From: Promicromonospora sp. Populi
Lineage (GTDB): Bacteria > Actinomycetota > Actinomycetes > Actinomycetales > Cellulomonadaceae
Reading direction: 5' to 3'
DNA: 64,000 nt
Assembly (NCBI RefSeq): GCF_041081105.1
Contig: NZ_CP163528.1
Coordinates: 2,418,001-2,482,000 of the forward strand
Shown here: one piece after another, positions 25,483 through 34,455 of the stretch
How positions within the stretch are numbered: position 1 is the stretch's first letter
Layout of the letters: each line of letters begins with the position of its first letter
Position numbers and translations under genes: made by a program
The notes under the pieces: model-generated
The model's database searches: none
Told to the model about the DNA's origin: nothing
Seen by the model: only the letters and a program-made list of their open reading frames with translations

Positions 25483-26670
25483 GGACACCCCGGCCTCGGC
25501 CAGCAGCGCCTCGCGGTTGGTCCGGATGAATCCCTTCAGCGCGGCGGGCACCAGGTCGATGGCGGCGAGCGCAGCGTCGTCGCGCAGGTCGACGTGCTCG
25601 ACGTCGTAGGTGCCGCGGACCGGCTCCTGGAACTCCGGGCCGGACCGCAGCGCCAGGTCCATCGAGACCACACGCGCGAGGAAGTAGTTGTGCACCGCTA
25701 CCCCGGCGTCCTTGGGCTGGGAGGTCAGGAACACCTGCCGGACGATCTTCGCCGTCGCTCCGAGCTCCTCGAACAGCTCCCGGTGCAGCCCGTCCTCCAC
25801 CGACGTGTCCTCCGGTTCGACGCCGCCGCCCGGCGTGACCCAGTACGGCGCGCGCCCCCGGACCGTCCGCTTGATCACCACGAGGCGGCCCGCCTCGTCC
25901 AGCAGGATCGCGCGCGCCGCGCGCCGCACCACCACCGGCGGCCGGGTCGAGGCCGCGGGGATCTCGTCGACGACGGGCGCCTGCCGCAGGTACCCCTCGA
26001 ACAGCGGCCCGCCGGCCGCGTCCAGCGTCGCCCGCGCCACCGCGACCATCGCCTGGTCGTCGTGCCGAGCCGCCACCCAGCGGGCGGCGTAACCGAGGTC
26101 CCAGGCGCGCAGCTCGCGCAGCAGCCACTTGCCGCCGCCGTCCCACCGCCCGGCCGCCGCCAGGGCCAGGTGCCCGACCCGCTCCCACAGCACCGAGCGG
26201 ACCACGTCCGCCTCGCCGCCGTCGCGCGCGTAGGCGAGGTCGTCCAGCAGGTCGGTCACGGCGTACCGGGCGTCCTCCAGCGCGGTGTCGGGGGCCGGCC
26301 CCGGGCCTGCGTCCAGCACGGCCTGGCACTCCGCCTTCAGCCCGGCGGAGTCAGCCTCCCCCACCAACGGCACACCCGTGGCGATCATCCGTACCAGCGT
26401 CGGCTTCCTGCGTGCCGTCTCCTGCGCGATGAACCAGCGGTGTCCGGCCTCGGGGTTCACGAACAGCTCGACCGGCCAGCCCCGCCAGCGCACCGCGTCC
26501 CGGTGCCCGACGGCGTCGTCCGGCACGCAGACGACGATGTCCAGGTCCGACCCGGCCGTCCGTGCTCCCGGGTCGAGCACACTGCCTGCCAGCAGCGCCC
26601 AGCGAGCCTCGGGGTAACGGTCGGCGACCAGGGCGGCGGCATCGGCAATGGGGTCCACGGCAGACATCAT
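25480..26670 (-). CDS. Nucleotidyltransferase-like / NUDIX hydrolase fusion
   Basis: A 396-residue two-domain protein. The N-terminal domain has the minimal nucleotidyltransferase signature LLAGSVLDPG followed by SDLDIVV (metal-binding Asp pair), then a helical part of about 150 residues. The C-terminal domain (about 250-390) is a NUDIX hydrolase: GGGVEPEDTSVEDGLHRELF followed by EELG. The NUDIX box is slightly off consensus: the first Glu position holds Asp or Thr and spacing differs by one. The substrate is unknown; a nucleotide or nucleotide-sugar is plausible. ATG 26670 (MMSAVDPIAD) is chosen over TTG 26685. It is 28 bases downstream of an MmpL gene in the same direction. Confidence 0.75.
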   Translation of the reverse strand: MMSAVDPIADAAALVADRYPEARWALLAGSVLDPGARTAGSDLDIVVCVPDDAVGHRDAVRWRGWPVELFVNPEAGHRWFIAQETARRKPTLVRMIATGVPLVGEADSAGLKAECQAVLDAGPGPAPDTALEDARYAVTDLLDDLAYARDGGEADVVRSVLWERVGHLALAAAGRWDGGGKWLLRELRAWDLGYAARWVAARHDDQAMVAVARATLDAAGGPLFEGYLRQAPVVDEIPAASTRPPVVVRRAARAILLDEAGRLVVIKRTVRGRAPYWVTPGGGVEPEDTSVEDGLHRELFEELGATAKIVRQVFLTSQPKDAGVAVHNYFLARVVSMDLALRSGPEFQEPVRGTYDVEHVDLRDDAALAAIDLVPAALKGFIRTNREALLAEAGVS

Positions 26671-26698
26671 CTGGCACTGGAGCAAACGGACCTATTCG

Positions 26699-28945
26699 TT
26701 ATCGTGAATTCTCCGGCACCGGGTCCGGTGCCGGGTCCGGCGCCTGGTCCAGCTCCGGCACCGGCGCCGCCTGCGGCCGCACCCCCTGGCGTCCCTCCGG
26801 AGCCCGCAGCCAGCGCGGCGCCCACCAGTTCGCCTCGCCGAGCAGCTTGACGCTCGCCGGGAGCAGCACGAGCCGCACGAGCGTCGCGTCGACGAGGACC
26901 ACGAGCGCCATGCCGAGGCCGACCATCTTGAGGTACACCACCCCCGACGACAGGTACACGAGGAACGAGAGGGCGAGGATGCCCGCGGCCGTCGTGACGA
27001 GCGGGGCCGACATCTGCAGGCCGCGCGCGACGGCGTCCTCCAGCCGGCGACCGGAATCGTGCTCCTGGAGGATGCGCGACAGCAGCAGCACCTCGTAGTC
27101 CATGGAGAGCCCGAACGTCACGCAGAACATGAGGATCGGGATGGACAGGTCGAGGGTTCCGGTAGCGGTGAACCCGAGCAGGCTGCTCAGGTTCCCGTCC
27201 TGGAACACCCAGACGAGCACCCCGCCGAGGACCGACAGGCTGAGCAGGTTGAGCACCGCCGCCTTGAGCGGCAGCACGATGCTGCGCACCGACAGCATGA
27301 GCACGAGCGTGCTCACCACGATGACGAACAGGAAGACCCACGGCAGTCGCTCGACGAGCGCCGAGCGGTAGTCGTCGAGCACGGCGGGATACCCGCCGAC
27401 GACGGCCCCGGGCCCCTCGCCCGCATCCGCATTCCAGACGTCTGCCGTGGCGCGCACGTCGGTGACCAGCCCGTACGGGTCGCTGTCGAGGCGCTCCGAC
27501 GTCGGGACGATGACCACCGGTGCCGCGAACGTCTCGGGCGACGCACCGGCCGCAGCGCCGTCGACGTACCGCTCGCCGCCGCCATGCGCCTCCGCGACAC
27601 CGTCGACCGTGGAGAACGCCTCGGCGAGAGAGGCCGACTGCTCCGCCGTCCAGGTGGCGCCCGAGCTCGGGAGGGCGAAGAGGCTGTCGGCCACCTCGCT
27701 GTCGAAGTCGGCCCGGATGGCGTCCTGGACCTGGCGGCTGGTGGTCTCGGCGGGCAGGATCCGGTCGTCCGGCGGGCCGACCCGCAGCCCGAGCAGCGGC
27801 GCGCCCAGGGCGAGCACAAACACACCGGCCAGCGCCACGTACACGAGCGGGCGCCGCATGGTCCGCCGCGCGACGCGCTCGAACCAACCGGTCGGAGTGG
27901 TCGGCAGGGCGGCCCGCGACAGGTCGAGCCGCTCCCCCAGCAGCGCCAGCACGGCAGGCAGTACGACGACGGCGCCGAGGCTCGCCACCACCACGACGGC
28001 CACGCCTGCGTAGGCGAACGAGCGCAGGAACGGGAACGGGAGCAGCAGGAGGCCGAGCAGCGAGGCGGAGACCGCGGCGCCGCTGACGAGCACCGTCATG
28101 CCGGCGCCCCGCACCGCCTCGGCCGCGGCCCGGGCGGGCGAGAGGCCCGCCGCGCGCCCCTCCGCATGGCGGGCTATGACGAACAGGCCGTAGTCGACGC
28201 CGAGCGCTATCGCCATGACGAGCACGAGGTTGGCCGCGAACGTCGAGACGTCCGTCAGTGCGGCCACGATCCTCAGCGCACCCATCGACCCGATGATCGT
28301 GACGACGCCCAGGGCGAGGATCAGCGCCGCCGGGACGAACCGGCGGAACACGAGGACAAGCAGCAGGAACACACCGGGCAGCACTATCGCCTCGGCAAGG
28401 GTGAAGCCCCGTCGCGCCTCGTCCGAGACCTGGCGGAACACCTCCTCCTGCCCGCCGAACGCGACGGTGACGGGCCCGCGGCCACCGGACCACTCGGCCG
28501 ACAGCTCGCCCACGAGCGCGCGCGCCTCGGTCGCCTCGCCCGCGGCCCGCGCGACGATCAGCGCCTGGCTCCCGTCGCCGCTGCGGAGCACCTCCCAGTC
28601 GTCGGCCGACCAGTAGGAGAAGACGTCCTCGATGCCCGGCTCGGCGTCCAGCGCCGCCTCGACCTCGCCGGCCGCCTGCGCGACGTCGGCCTGGTCGACG
28701 TCGCCGTCGCGCGCCGTGATCAGCACCGTGACGTTGGGCGGGCCGCTGCCGAGGCCCGCGAGCTCCTCCTGGGCGAGCACCGCGGGCGAGCCGGGGGTCT
28801 CGAAGCGGGCGAGCTGGAGCTGCGGGAGGGTGCCCGCCGCGAGGACCCCGGCGACCGCGAGGACAACGGCGCTGATGAGCAGCACCCGCTTCGGTCGCCG
28901 GGTGACGGCCTCGCCGAACCGGCCGAGCGTGTTGCTCTGTTCCAT
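26699..28945 (-). CDS. MMPL/RND-family lipid exporter (first)
   Basis: A 748-residue transporter with twelve hydrophobic segments in two halves of 1+5. Each half has a large extracellular loop after its first segment and the family Asp-Tyr pair (ALGVDYGLFVIARHAEG; GLSMDYEVLLLSRI), whose charge couples transport to the proton gradient. MmpL proteins of actinobacteria export polyketide lipids, glycolipids or pigments. The start ATG 28945 shares one base with the stop of the alpha/beta hydrolase (TGATG). The C-terminal tail has Pro/Asp repeats. Within this locus it probably exports the product of the PKS-AfsA operon or a derivative. Confidence 0.88.
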   Translation of the reverse strand: MEQSNTLGRFGEAVTRRPKRVLLISAVVLAVAGVLAAGTLPQLQLARFETPGSPAVLAQEELAGLGSGPPNVTVLITARDGDVDQADVAQAAGEVEAALDAEPGIEDVFSYWSADDWEVLRSGDGSQALIVARAAGEATEARALVGELSAEWSGGRGPVTVAFGGQEEVFRQVSDEARRGFTLAEAIVLPGVFLLLVLVFRRFVPAALILALGVVTIIGSMGALRIVAALTDVSTFAANLVLVMAIALGVDYGLFVIARHAEGRAAGLSPARAAAEAVRGAGMTVLVSGAAVSASLLGLLLLPFPFLRSFAYAGVAVVVVASLGAVVVLPAVLALLGERLDLSRAALPTTPTGWFERVARRTMRRPLVYVALAGVFVLALGAPLLGLRVGPPDDRILPAETTSRQVQDAIRADFDSEVADSLFALPSSGATWTAEQSASLAEAFSTVDGVAEAHGGGERYVDGAAAGASPETFAAPVVIVPTSERLDSDPYGLVTDVRATADVWNADAGEGPGAVVGGYPAVLDDYRSALVERLPWVFLFVIVVSTLVLMLSVRSIVLPLKAAVLNLLSLSVLGGVLVWVFQDGNLSSLLGFTATGTLDLSIPILMFCVTFGLSMDYEVLLLSRILQEHDSGRRLEDAVARGLQMSAPLVTTAAGILALSFLVYLSSGVVYLKMVGLGMALVVLVDATLVRLVLLPASVKLLGEANWWAPRWLRAPEGRQGVRPQAAPVPELDQAPDPAPDPVPENSR

Positions 28946-30144
28946 CAGAAGCCCTCTCCGTCGAGCCAGGAGGTGAGCCCGTCGAGGGCTACCTCGTGCT
29001 GGCGAGCAAGGTCGAAGTAGTGGCCGGCGCCGGGCACCTCGACCAGCGTGGTCGACGGGGCGCCGGCCAGCAGGGTCTTGTGCACGCCGCCGAGCTGCAC
29101 GCGCGCGTCGAGCTCCCCGTAGAGGAACAGGACGGGCACGTCGATCTCGCGCAGCCGCTCGGCGTCGACCATCACGCCCGCGAGCTGGGAGACCATGTCG
29201 CCGCACGGGTGCTTGTTCTGCTTGCCCGCGCTGTACTCGATCACCTCTGGCTCGGTGTCCGCGAAGTTGCCCTCGACGAACTCGCGCCGGCCCAGGTCGT
29301 ACAGGGCGTAGCCGGACGGGTCGTCCGGCTCCTCGGACGGCGTGCCGCCGGACATGCAGGAGCCGAGCGCCGCCTGGAACCGGGCGGTCGCCTCGTCGGT
29401 CAGCCCGCCGTCGGCCCAGCCGGAGACGACCATGCCGTCCACGTCGCCGTACGAGATCGCCTCGAGCTGGACGACCTGCCCGCCGTTGGAGTGCCCGAGG
29501 GTCGTCACCTCGGTGAACGACGGCGCGGGCGTGTCGCCCGCCCACTCGTACTCGCCCGACCGCAGCGCCTGGACGATCTGGTGCAGCATGTCCGCCTGCG
29601 AGCCGATGCACATGTGCCGCCCGTCGGGCCGGTCGCTGGCGTCGTAGCCGAGCCGGTCGATGGTGAGCGACACGTGACCGCGCTCTGCCATCTCGTACGA
29701 GTGGTGGTAGCCCTCGACGGGCACCCGCCAGTACCACTCGCCCGAGGCGATGCCGTGCTCGTACACCGTCACCGCCCGGCCGCCGCCAAGCATGGTGGCG
29801 GGGCCGGTGAGGTGACCGCTGATCGTGTAGGTCTCGCCGTCGGACGGGCAGGCCAGCGCGGAGGTGTTGCGGTTGACGACCGTGAAGGAGACCGCCTCGT
29901 CGACAACCCCCGGCGGGACGTCCAGCGCGGGCTCGTCGGCCGCGGTCACTGGTTCGGTCGCCAGCTCCGTGCGGGGAGCCGTGTCGGCCACTGTGTTGGC
30001 AGCGGCAGCGGCAGCGGCAGCGTTGGTGGCGGCGTTGGTGTCGGCCGGCGCGCCGACCGCGGCTGGGACAACGAGGACGGCGCCTACGACGGCGGCGCAG
30101 AACACGGCGACCGCCAGGTTCCTGCCACGATGTGGTGTGCTCAT
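28945..30144 (-). CDS. Secreted alpha/beta hydrolase
   Basis: A 399-residue protein with a signal peptide (AVAVFCAAVVGAVLVVPAAV) followed by an Ala/Thr-rich linker of about 40 residues. The alpha/beta hydrolase core has the nucleophile elbow GHSNGG, an acidic residue in LYGELDARVQ and His in PGAGHYFD. It should be an extracellular esterase, lipase or lactonase. ATG 30144 is preceded by AAGGAA at a somewhat long distance. It is coupled to the downstream MmpL gene by a 1-base overlap, which suggests that hydrolysis and export act on the same or connected compounds. Confidence 0.8.
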   Translation of the reverse strand: MSTPHRGRNLAVAVFCAAVVGAVLVVPAAVGAPADTNAATNAAAAAAAANTVADTAPRTELATEPVTAADEPALDVPPGVVDEAVSFTVVNRNTSALACPSDGETYTISGHLTGPATMLGGGRAVTVYEHGIASGEWYWRVPVEGYHHSYEMAERGHVSLTIDRLGYDASDRPDGRHMCIGSQADMLHQIVQALRSGEYEWAGDTPAPSFTEVTTLGHSNGGQVVQLEAISYGDVDGMVVSGWADGGLTDEATARFQAALGSCMSGGTPSEEPDDPSGYALYDLGRREFVEGNFADTEPEVIEYSAGKQNKHPCGDMVSQLAGVMVDAERLREIDVPVLFLYGELDARVQLGGVHKTLLAGAPSTTLVEVPGAGHYFDLARQHEVALDGLTSWLDGEGF

Positions 30145-30230
30145 CAGTGCTCGTTCCTTCACCTCTCGGGTACGGTCCGCCGGCGGATCCGCCGGCTTCG
30201 ACGTGCTCGTGCTCGTGCGCAGGCGGCGGC

Positions 30231-31298
30231 TCACAGGAGCCCCTCCGCCCGGTACCAGGCGGCCTCGTCGCGGAGGGTTTCCGCCGCCGGCCGGAACTCG
30301 ATGCCCAGCTCCTGGCGTACCCGGTCGGAGCTGACGCGCGCCTTGTCGCCCTCCACTAGGACCTCGACTCCGGCCCGGTTTGCGACGTCCTCCCGGCCTG
30401 TCAGGCGGTTGACCGCGCCGACGGCGGACGCGAGGCCGATCGTGAGCCGGCCGGGCAGGGCACGCGGGGCACGGCGCCCCGTCTCGCTCGCGATCACCGC
30501 GGCGAGGTCGCGCAGGCGCTCCCAGCGGCCAGCGGCGATGTACCGGCGGCCGCTGACCGCCATGCCGCTGATCCCCGCGTCGAGGACCCGGACGCACACC
30601 TCGGCGACGTCGCGCGCGTCGACCATGCTGTTGCCGACGTCGGGCAGGACGGGCAGCTCACCTCGGGCGATCGACAGGAAGAGGCGGCCGGACGACGTCG
30701 GGCCGCTGTCCCCCGGGCCCCACATCCAGCCGGGCAGGACGAGCGGGACGGCGGGGCCACGCCCGTGCGCCACGTGCGCCTGCACCACCGCCTCGGCGGC
30801 TACCTTGCTGGCCGCGTAGCCGTTCACGGCGTCGGCGGGCGGCGGCGACTCCTCGTCAGCGGGTGCCGACACCCCGCCCTTGGCGAGCGCCGCGGTGGAG
30901 CTGACGTGCACGACGGTGCGGATGTCGTGCCGCTCGGCGGCGGCCAGGAGCCGCCCGAGCGCCGTCACGTTGGTCTCGTACAGCACGTGCGGGTCGGCAC
31001 CTGGCTGGTAGAACTCCCGGAAGTACGCGGCGGCGTGCACCACCGACCCGACGTCGGGCAGGACCTTGTCCCACACGTCCGGGTCGACGGTGTCGCCGAC
31101 GACTACCCGCACCTCGGACGGCAGGAGCCGGGCGGCGCGCTCGGCGTCGCGCGCGAGCACGGTGACGGGCCGGCCGAGCTCGACCAGCCGGCGCACCACC
31201 GACGAGCCGAGGAGGCCGGTGGCCCCGGTGACGAGGACTGGCTCGGTCTCGAACTCGGTCTCGGACTCGGACTCGGACTCGGACTCGGACTCGGTCAT
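30231..31298 (-). CDS. NAD-dependent epimerase/dehydratase (extended SDR)
   Basis: A 355-residue extended short-chain dehydrogenase. The glycine motif is VLVTGATGLLGSSVVRRLVE, the catalytic YxxxK is in NGYAASKVAAEA (Tyr-Ala-Ala-Ser-Lys), and VHVSSTAALA gives the active-site Ser. It probably reduces or epimerises a ketone/alcohol group. In gamma-butyrolactone pathways an SDR of this kind reduces the butenolide or side-chain ketone, so it could be a tailoring enzyme of the neighbouring AfsA pathway; this is inference. The first 18 residues are a SESESE run encoded by a GACTCG hexamer repeat (31256-31293). Its start overlaps the stop of the second MmpL gene (ATGA at 31295). Confidence 0.85.
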   Translation of the reverse strand: MTESESESESESETEFETEPVLVTGATGLLGSSVVRRLVELGRPVTVLARDAERAARLLPSEVRVVVGDTVDPDVWDKVLPDVGSVVHAAAYFREFYQPGADPHVLYETNVTALGRLLAAAERHDIRTVVHVSSTAALAKGGVSAPADEESPPPADAVNGYAASKVAAEAVVQAHVAHGRGPAVPLVLPGWMWGPGDSGPTSSGRLFLSIARGELPVLPDVGNSMVDARDVAEVCVRVLDAGISGMAVSGRRYIAAGRWERLRDLAAVIASETGRRAPRALPGRLTIGLASAVGAVNRLTGREDVANRAGVEVLVEGDKARVSSDRVRQELGIEFRPAAETLRDEAAWYRAEGLL

Positions 31299-33817
31299 CG
31301 TTCCTCCGCGGTAGTGGCGAGGACCGGCACCGCACCGGCCCGGTCTCCGGCGCCGGGCGAGACCCGGTCCGGTCGGGGGTCCTGCGCGGCGCCGGTCGTC
31401 GCGGCGTCCGGTCCTGTGCCTGTGCCTGTGTCTGTGCCTGTGCCTGCGTCCGCATCGGCGTCCGCATCCGGGCCGGGTCCCGCGGCCGCCTTGGCGGGGG
31501 CGGGCGCCCCCTCGTGCCACCCGATCCGGGCGTGCAGCCGGCGCAGCGGGCCCGGTGCCCACCACGTCCACCGCCCGGTGAGCGCCATGAAGGCCGGGAC
31601 CAGGGTGGTGCGCACGATCGTCGCGTCCACCAGGACGGCGAGCGCCACGCCGAGGCCGAGCATCTGCGTGTTGGCGATCCGGGAGGAGCCGATGGCGATG
31701 AGCACGGTGGCGAGGATGAGCGCCGCGGCAGTGATGACGCCTCCGGTGCGCTGCATAGCGGTGGCTACCGCCTCCTGCAGGTCGCCCGTGCGCCGGTGCT
31801 CCTCCACGGTCCGGGCCAGGAGGAAGACGCCGTAGTCCATGGAGAGCCCGAACGCGACGCACGCCATGAGCACCGGGACCGTCGTGTCGATGTAGCCCGT
31901 GGGCGTGAAACCGAGCAGGCCGGCGAAGTTGCCCTCCTGGAACACCCACACGATCGCGCCGAGCATCGCGGTGAGGCTGAGCCCGTTGGCGAGGACCGCC
32001 TGCAGGGGCAGGATGACGCTGCCGGTCAGGAGGAAGACGATGATCAGCGCCGAGCCGATGGCGATGGCGAGCGCGATCGGCAGGAGGCTCCCGATCGAGT
32101 CCTGGCTGTCGACGAGCGTGGCGGGCTGCCCGCCGACTAGGAAGTTCTCGGCCTCCGGCAGGGCCCGGATCTCGCGCGCCATCTCCTGTGCGCGGCCGCC
32201 GGTCAGCGGGATGTCGGCGTCCGCGGTCACGTTGAGCAGCACCGGCCGCTCGCCAGGGGCTGCGACGACGAGGTCGCCGACGACCGCCGAGACGGAGGCG
32301 CCGGTGCCGGGCACGGGCTCGACGTCCTCGACCCCGTCGATGCGCAGGACGGCGTCACGCACCGCGTCGATGTCGTCGGTGTCGCTGCCCGCCGGGAGCA
32401 TCAGCGTGGCCATGGACGCGCCCCCGGAGGTGAACTCGTCCCGCAGGAGCTGCTGTGCCGCGCGCACCGGCGAGTCCTCGGCGAGCTGCCGGAAGTCGGC
32501 CTCCCCGAAGGTGACGCTCCGGAAGGGGAGGGCGAGGATCAGGAGGGCTGCACCGACGGTGAGGGCGACGACCCACCGGTGCCGCATGACGCCCCGGGTC
32601 CACGACGCCCACCTGCCGACGGTCGGTCCGGTGGTCGTCGTCCCGGTGGAGGTCGGACCGGTGGAGGTCGGACCGGTGGAGGTCGGACCGGTGGTCGTCG
32701 TCCCGGTGGTCGTCGTCCCGGTGGTCGTAGCGATGGTGATCGGCTCGCCGACGATGGGCGCCGACGACGATTCCGTGGCCTTCCGCCGGCCGAGCCGCCA
32801 GCCCCGGCCGGGCCGGAGCCGGTCGCCGAGGAGCGTGAGCACCGCGGGCAGCACAAGCAGCGCGGCGAGCGCCGACAGGGCCACGACGGCGACGCCCGCG
32901 TAGGCGAACGACCGGAGGAAGTACAGCGGGAAGATGAGGAGCGACGAGAGCGCGGCCGCGACGGTGATGGCGGAGAACAGCACGGTCCGGCCGGCCGAGC
33001 TCACGGTCTTGCGCACCGCCGTCGGGACGTCGTCGGTGGCGACGAGCTCCTCGCGGAAGCGCCGGACCACGAGCAGCGCGTAGTCGATCGCGAGGCCCAG
33101 GCCGAGGGCCGTGGTCAGGTTGATCGAGAAGACCGAGACGTCGGTGAACAGGGTCAGGCCCATCAGGATCGCGTTGGTGCCCATGATGGAGGCGACCCCG
33201 ACGGCGAGCGGCAGGCCCGCGGCGAGGAAGCCGCCGAACACGACGAGCAGGATGACCAGCGTGATGGGCAGCACGATCAGCTCCGCGCGAGCGAGGTCCT
33301 CCTGGATCGTGGCCTGGAGCTCGGCATAGACGGCGCCCGGGCCGATGACCGCCACGTCCAGGCCGTCCCGCTCACCGGCGAACTGGTCCTGGATGTTCGC
33401 TACCGCCTCGTTGACCGCCTGCTCGTCGCCGGCCACGCGGGCCGCGACTATCGCGTGCTGACCGTCCGCCGAGCGCAGCGCGCCGATCGGGGTACGCCAG
33501 TACGACGAGACGCCCTCGACCCCGGGCGTCTCGGCCAGCTGCTCGGTCAGGCGCAGGCCCGTCGCGGCGACGCCGGGGGCGGCCACGTCCTCCGGCGCGG
33601 TGACGAGGAGCACAACGTCGGGGGCAGCCTGCGGGGCATGGTCCTCGATCGCAGTGGCGACCAGCGACGACTCGGCCCCGGGGTCAGTCACGCCACCCGC
33701 GCCCAGCCGGCTCTCCACGCCGCTGCCGAGCACGCCACCCAGGGCGATGAACACCACCGCCACGATCAGGAGCAGGCGTGGGCGCCGTGTTGCTAGGGCA
33801 CCGATATTATCGAACAT
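31295..33817 (-). CDS. MMPL/RND-family lipid exporter (second)
   Basis: An 840-residue MmpL-type exporter, paralogous to the one at 26699. The family pairs are GLAIDYALLVVRRFREE and GLSMDYGVFLLARTVEEH. ATG 33817 (MFDNIGALATRRPRLL) has GGAGG at six bases; a longer frame to 33859 lacks a ribosome site. It is first in an operon with the epimerase, alpha/beta hydrolase and first MmpL, divergent from a MarR gene. Two Thr/Gly repeat tracts are inserted: TTTGTTTTG units encoded by seven 15-bp repeats (32621-32725) in the central cytoplasmic linker, and a Gly/Thr/Asp tail at the C-terminus. Confidence 0.88.
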   Translation of the reverse strand: MFDNIGALATRRPRLLLIVAVVFIALGGVLGSGVESRLGAGGVTDPGAESSLVATAIEDHAPQAAPDVVLLVTAPEDVAAPGVAATGLRLTEQLAETPGVEGVSSYWRTPIGALRSADGQHAIVAARVAGDEQAVNEAVANIQDQFAGERDGLDVAVIGPGAVYAELQATIQEDLARAELIVLPITLVILLVVFGGFLAAGLPLAVGVASIMGTNAILMGLTLFTDVSVFSINLTTALGLGLAIDYALLVVRRFREELVATDDVPTAVRKTVSSAGRTVLFSAITVAAALSSLLIFPLYFLRSFAYAGVAVVALSALAALLVLPAVLTLLGDRLRPGRGWRLGRRKATESSSAPIVGEPITIATTTGTTTTGTTTTGPTSTGPTSTGPTSTGTTTTGPTVGRWASWTRGVMRHRWVVALTVGAALLILALPFRSVTFGEADFRQLAEDSPVRAAQQLLRDEFTSGGASMATLMLPAGSDTDDIDAVRDAVLRIDGVEDVEPVPGTGASVSAVVGDLVVAAPGERPVLLNVTADADIPLTGGRAQEMAREIRALPEAENFLVGGQPATLVDSQDSIGSLLPIALAIAIGSALIIVFLLTGSVILPLQAVLANGLSLTAMLGAIVWVFQEGNFAGLLGFTPTGYIDTTVPVLMACVAFGLSMDYGVFLLARTVEEHRRTGDLQEAVATAMQRTGGVITAAALILATVLIAIGSSRIANTQMLGLGVALAVLVDATIVRTTLVPAFMALTGRWTWWAPGPLRRLHARIGWHEGAPAPAKAAAGPGPDADADADAGTGTDTGTGTGPDAATTGAAQDPRPDRVSPGAGDRAGAVPVLATTAEER
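32621..32725. repeat. 15-bp coding tandem repeat, 7 copies
   Basis: Seven 15-bp units of two types (GGTCGGACCGGTGGA and CGTCGTCCCGGTGGT) follow one another inside the second MmpL gene, encoding a Thr/Gly/Pro/Ser linker between its two halves. Confidence 0.9.
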
Positions 33818-33854
33818 CGAAGGCCTCCGTATGCGCCAATAGTAGACTGTATCG

Positions 33855-33884
33855 ATCATAGGCCTGACGTATTGATGACCGCAA
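33855..33884 (-). promoter_or_regulatory. Promoter of the mmpL operon
   Basis: On the minus strand TTGCGG (33884-33879) and TATGAT (33860-33855) are separated by 18 bases, a good sigma70-type promoter. It lies in the 108-base gap between the divergent mmpL and marR genes, so MarR binding here could control the exporters. I found no convincing long palindrome in the gap. Confidence 0.55.
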
Positions 33885-33925
33885 CGGCCGCGGTCACCGT
33901 CAGCGCCGCCAGAAAGGAGCTGGCA

Positions 33926-34378
33926 GTGGGAATCTCAGAACGAACGCCGCTGTCACAGACCATCGGATACCGCCTGATCAAGGTGGGTGAGATGGTCCTG
34001 GAGACAGCCGAGCAGGTGCTCGCACCGACAGGGATCAAGCCGAGGCAGTACAACGTGCTCGTCACCCTCTCGGTCGACGCGACCCTGTCCCAGCGCGAGC
34101 TGAGCACGGCGCTGGGGATCGACCCGAACGTCATGGTCGACGTCATCGACGAGCTCGAACGGCAGGGCTTCGCCCGACGTGAGCGGAGCCCGGTCGACCG
34201 CCGTCGCCATATCGTGGTGGTCAGTCCCAAAGGGAAGACGGCGCTCGCAAAGGCCCAGGGCCTGCTCGACGAAGCCGAGAAGGAAGTCCTCGGTGTGCTG
34301 ACCTCGGATCAACGTCAGGTCCTCTTCGAGTCGGTCGGCGTACTCCTGGGCCTGACCCCGGTGCCGCGGGCGAGCTGA
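33926..34378 (+). CDS. MarR-family transcriptional regulator of the export/biosynthesis locus
   Basis: A 150-residue winged-helix regulator: PTGIKPRQYNVLVTLSVDAT, recognition region SQRELSTALGIDPNVMVDVI, wing RERSPVDRRRHIVVVSP. GTG 33926 is chosen because AAAGGAG lies six bases upstream; the frame is open to 33872 but without a ribosome site. It is divergent from the mmpL operon and convergent with the PKS-AfsA operon. MarR proteins typically release DNA on binding lipophilic compounds, so the pathway product could induce its own export. Confidence 0.88.
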   Translation: MGISERTPLSQTIGYRLIKVGEMVLETAEQVLAPTGIKPRQYNVLVTLSVDATLSQRELSTALGIDPNVMVDVIDELERQGFARRERSPVDRRRHIVVVSPKGKTALAKAQGLLDEAEKEVLGVLTSDQRQVLFESVGVLLGLTPVPRAS

Positions 34379-34416
34379 GTAGCCCGCCCGCGGACCGAAC
34401 AGGCTTTCCCTGTCGG

Positions 34417-34455
34417 AGAGCGAGGTGGCGCGTCAGCCCCTGGCCACCTCGCTCT
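34417..34455. terminator. Hairpin between convergent marR and monooxygenase genes
   Basis: Arms AGAGCGAGGTGGC (34417-34429) and GCCACCTCGCTCT (34443-34455) are perfectly complementary with a 13-base loop. The right arm lies in the last codons of the monooxygenase gene, which themselves form a repeat. Confidence 0.55.

Noticed and set aside
33818..33925. Search for a long MarR palindrome in the mmpL-marR gap
   Set aside because: Only short symmetric pieces (AGT/ACT, CGATA-T-TATCG just inside the mmpL gene at 33802-33812) were found; not strong enough to call an operator.
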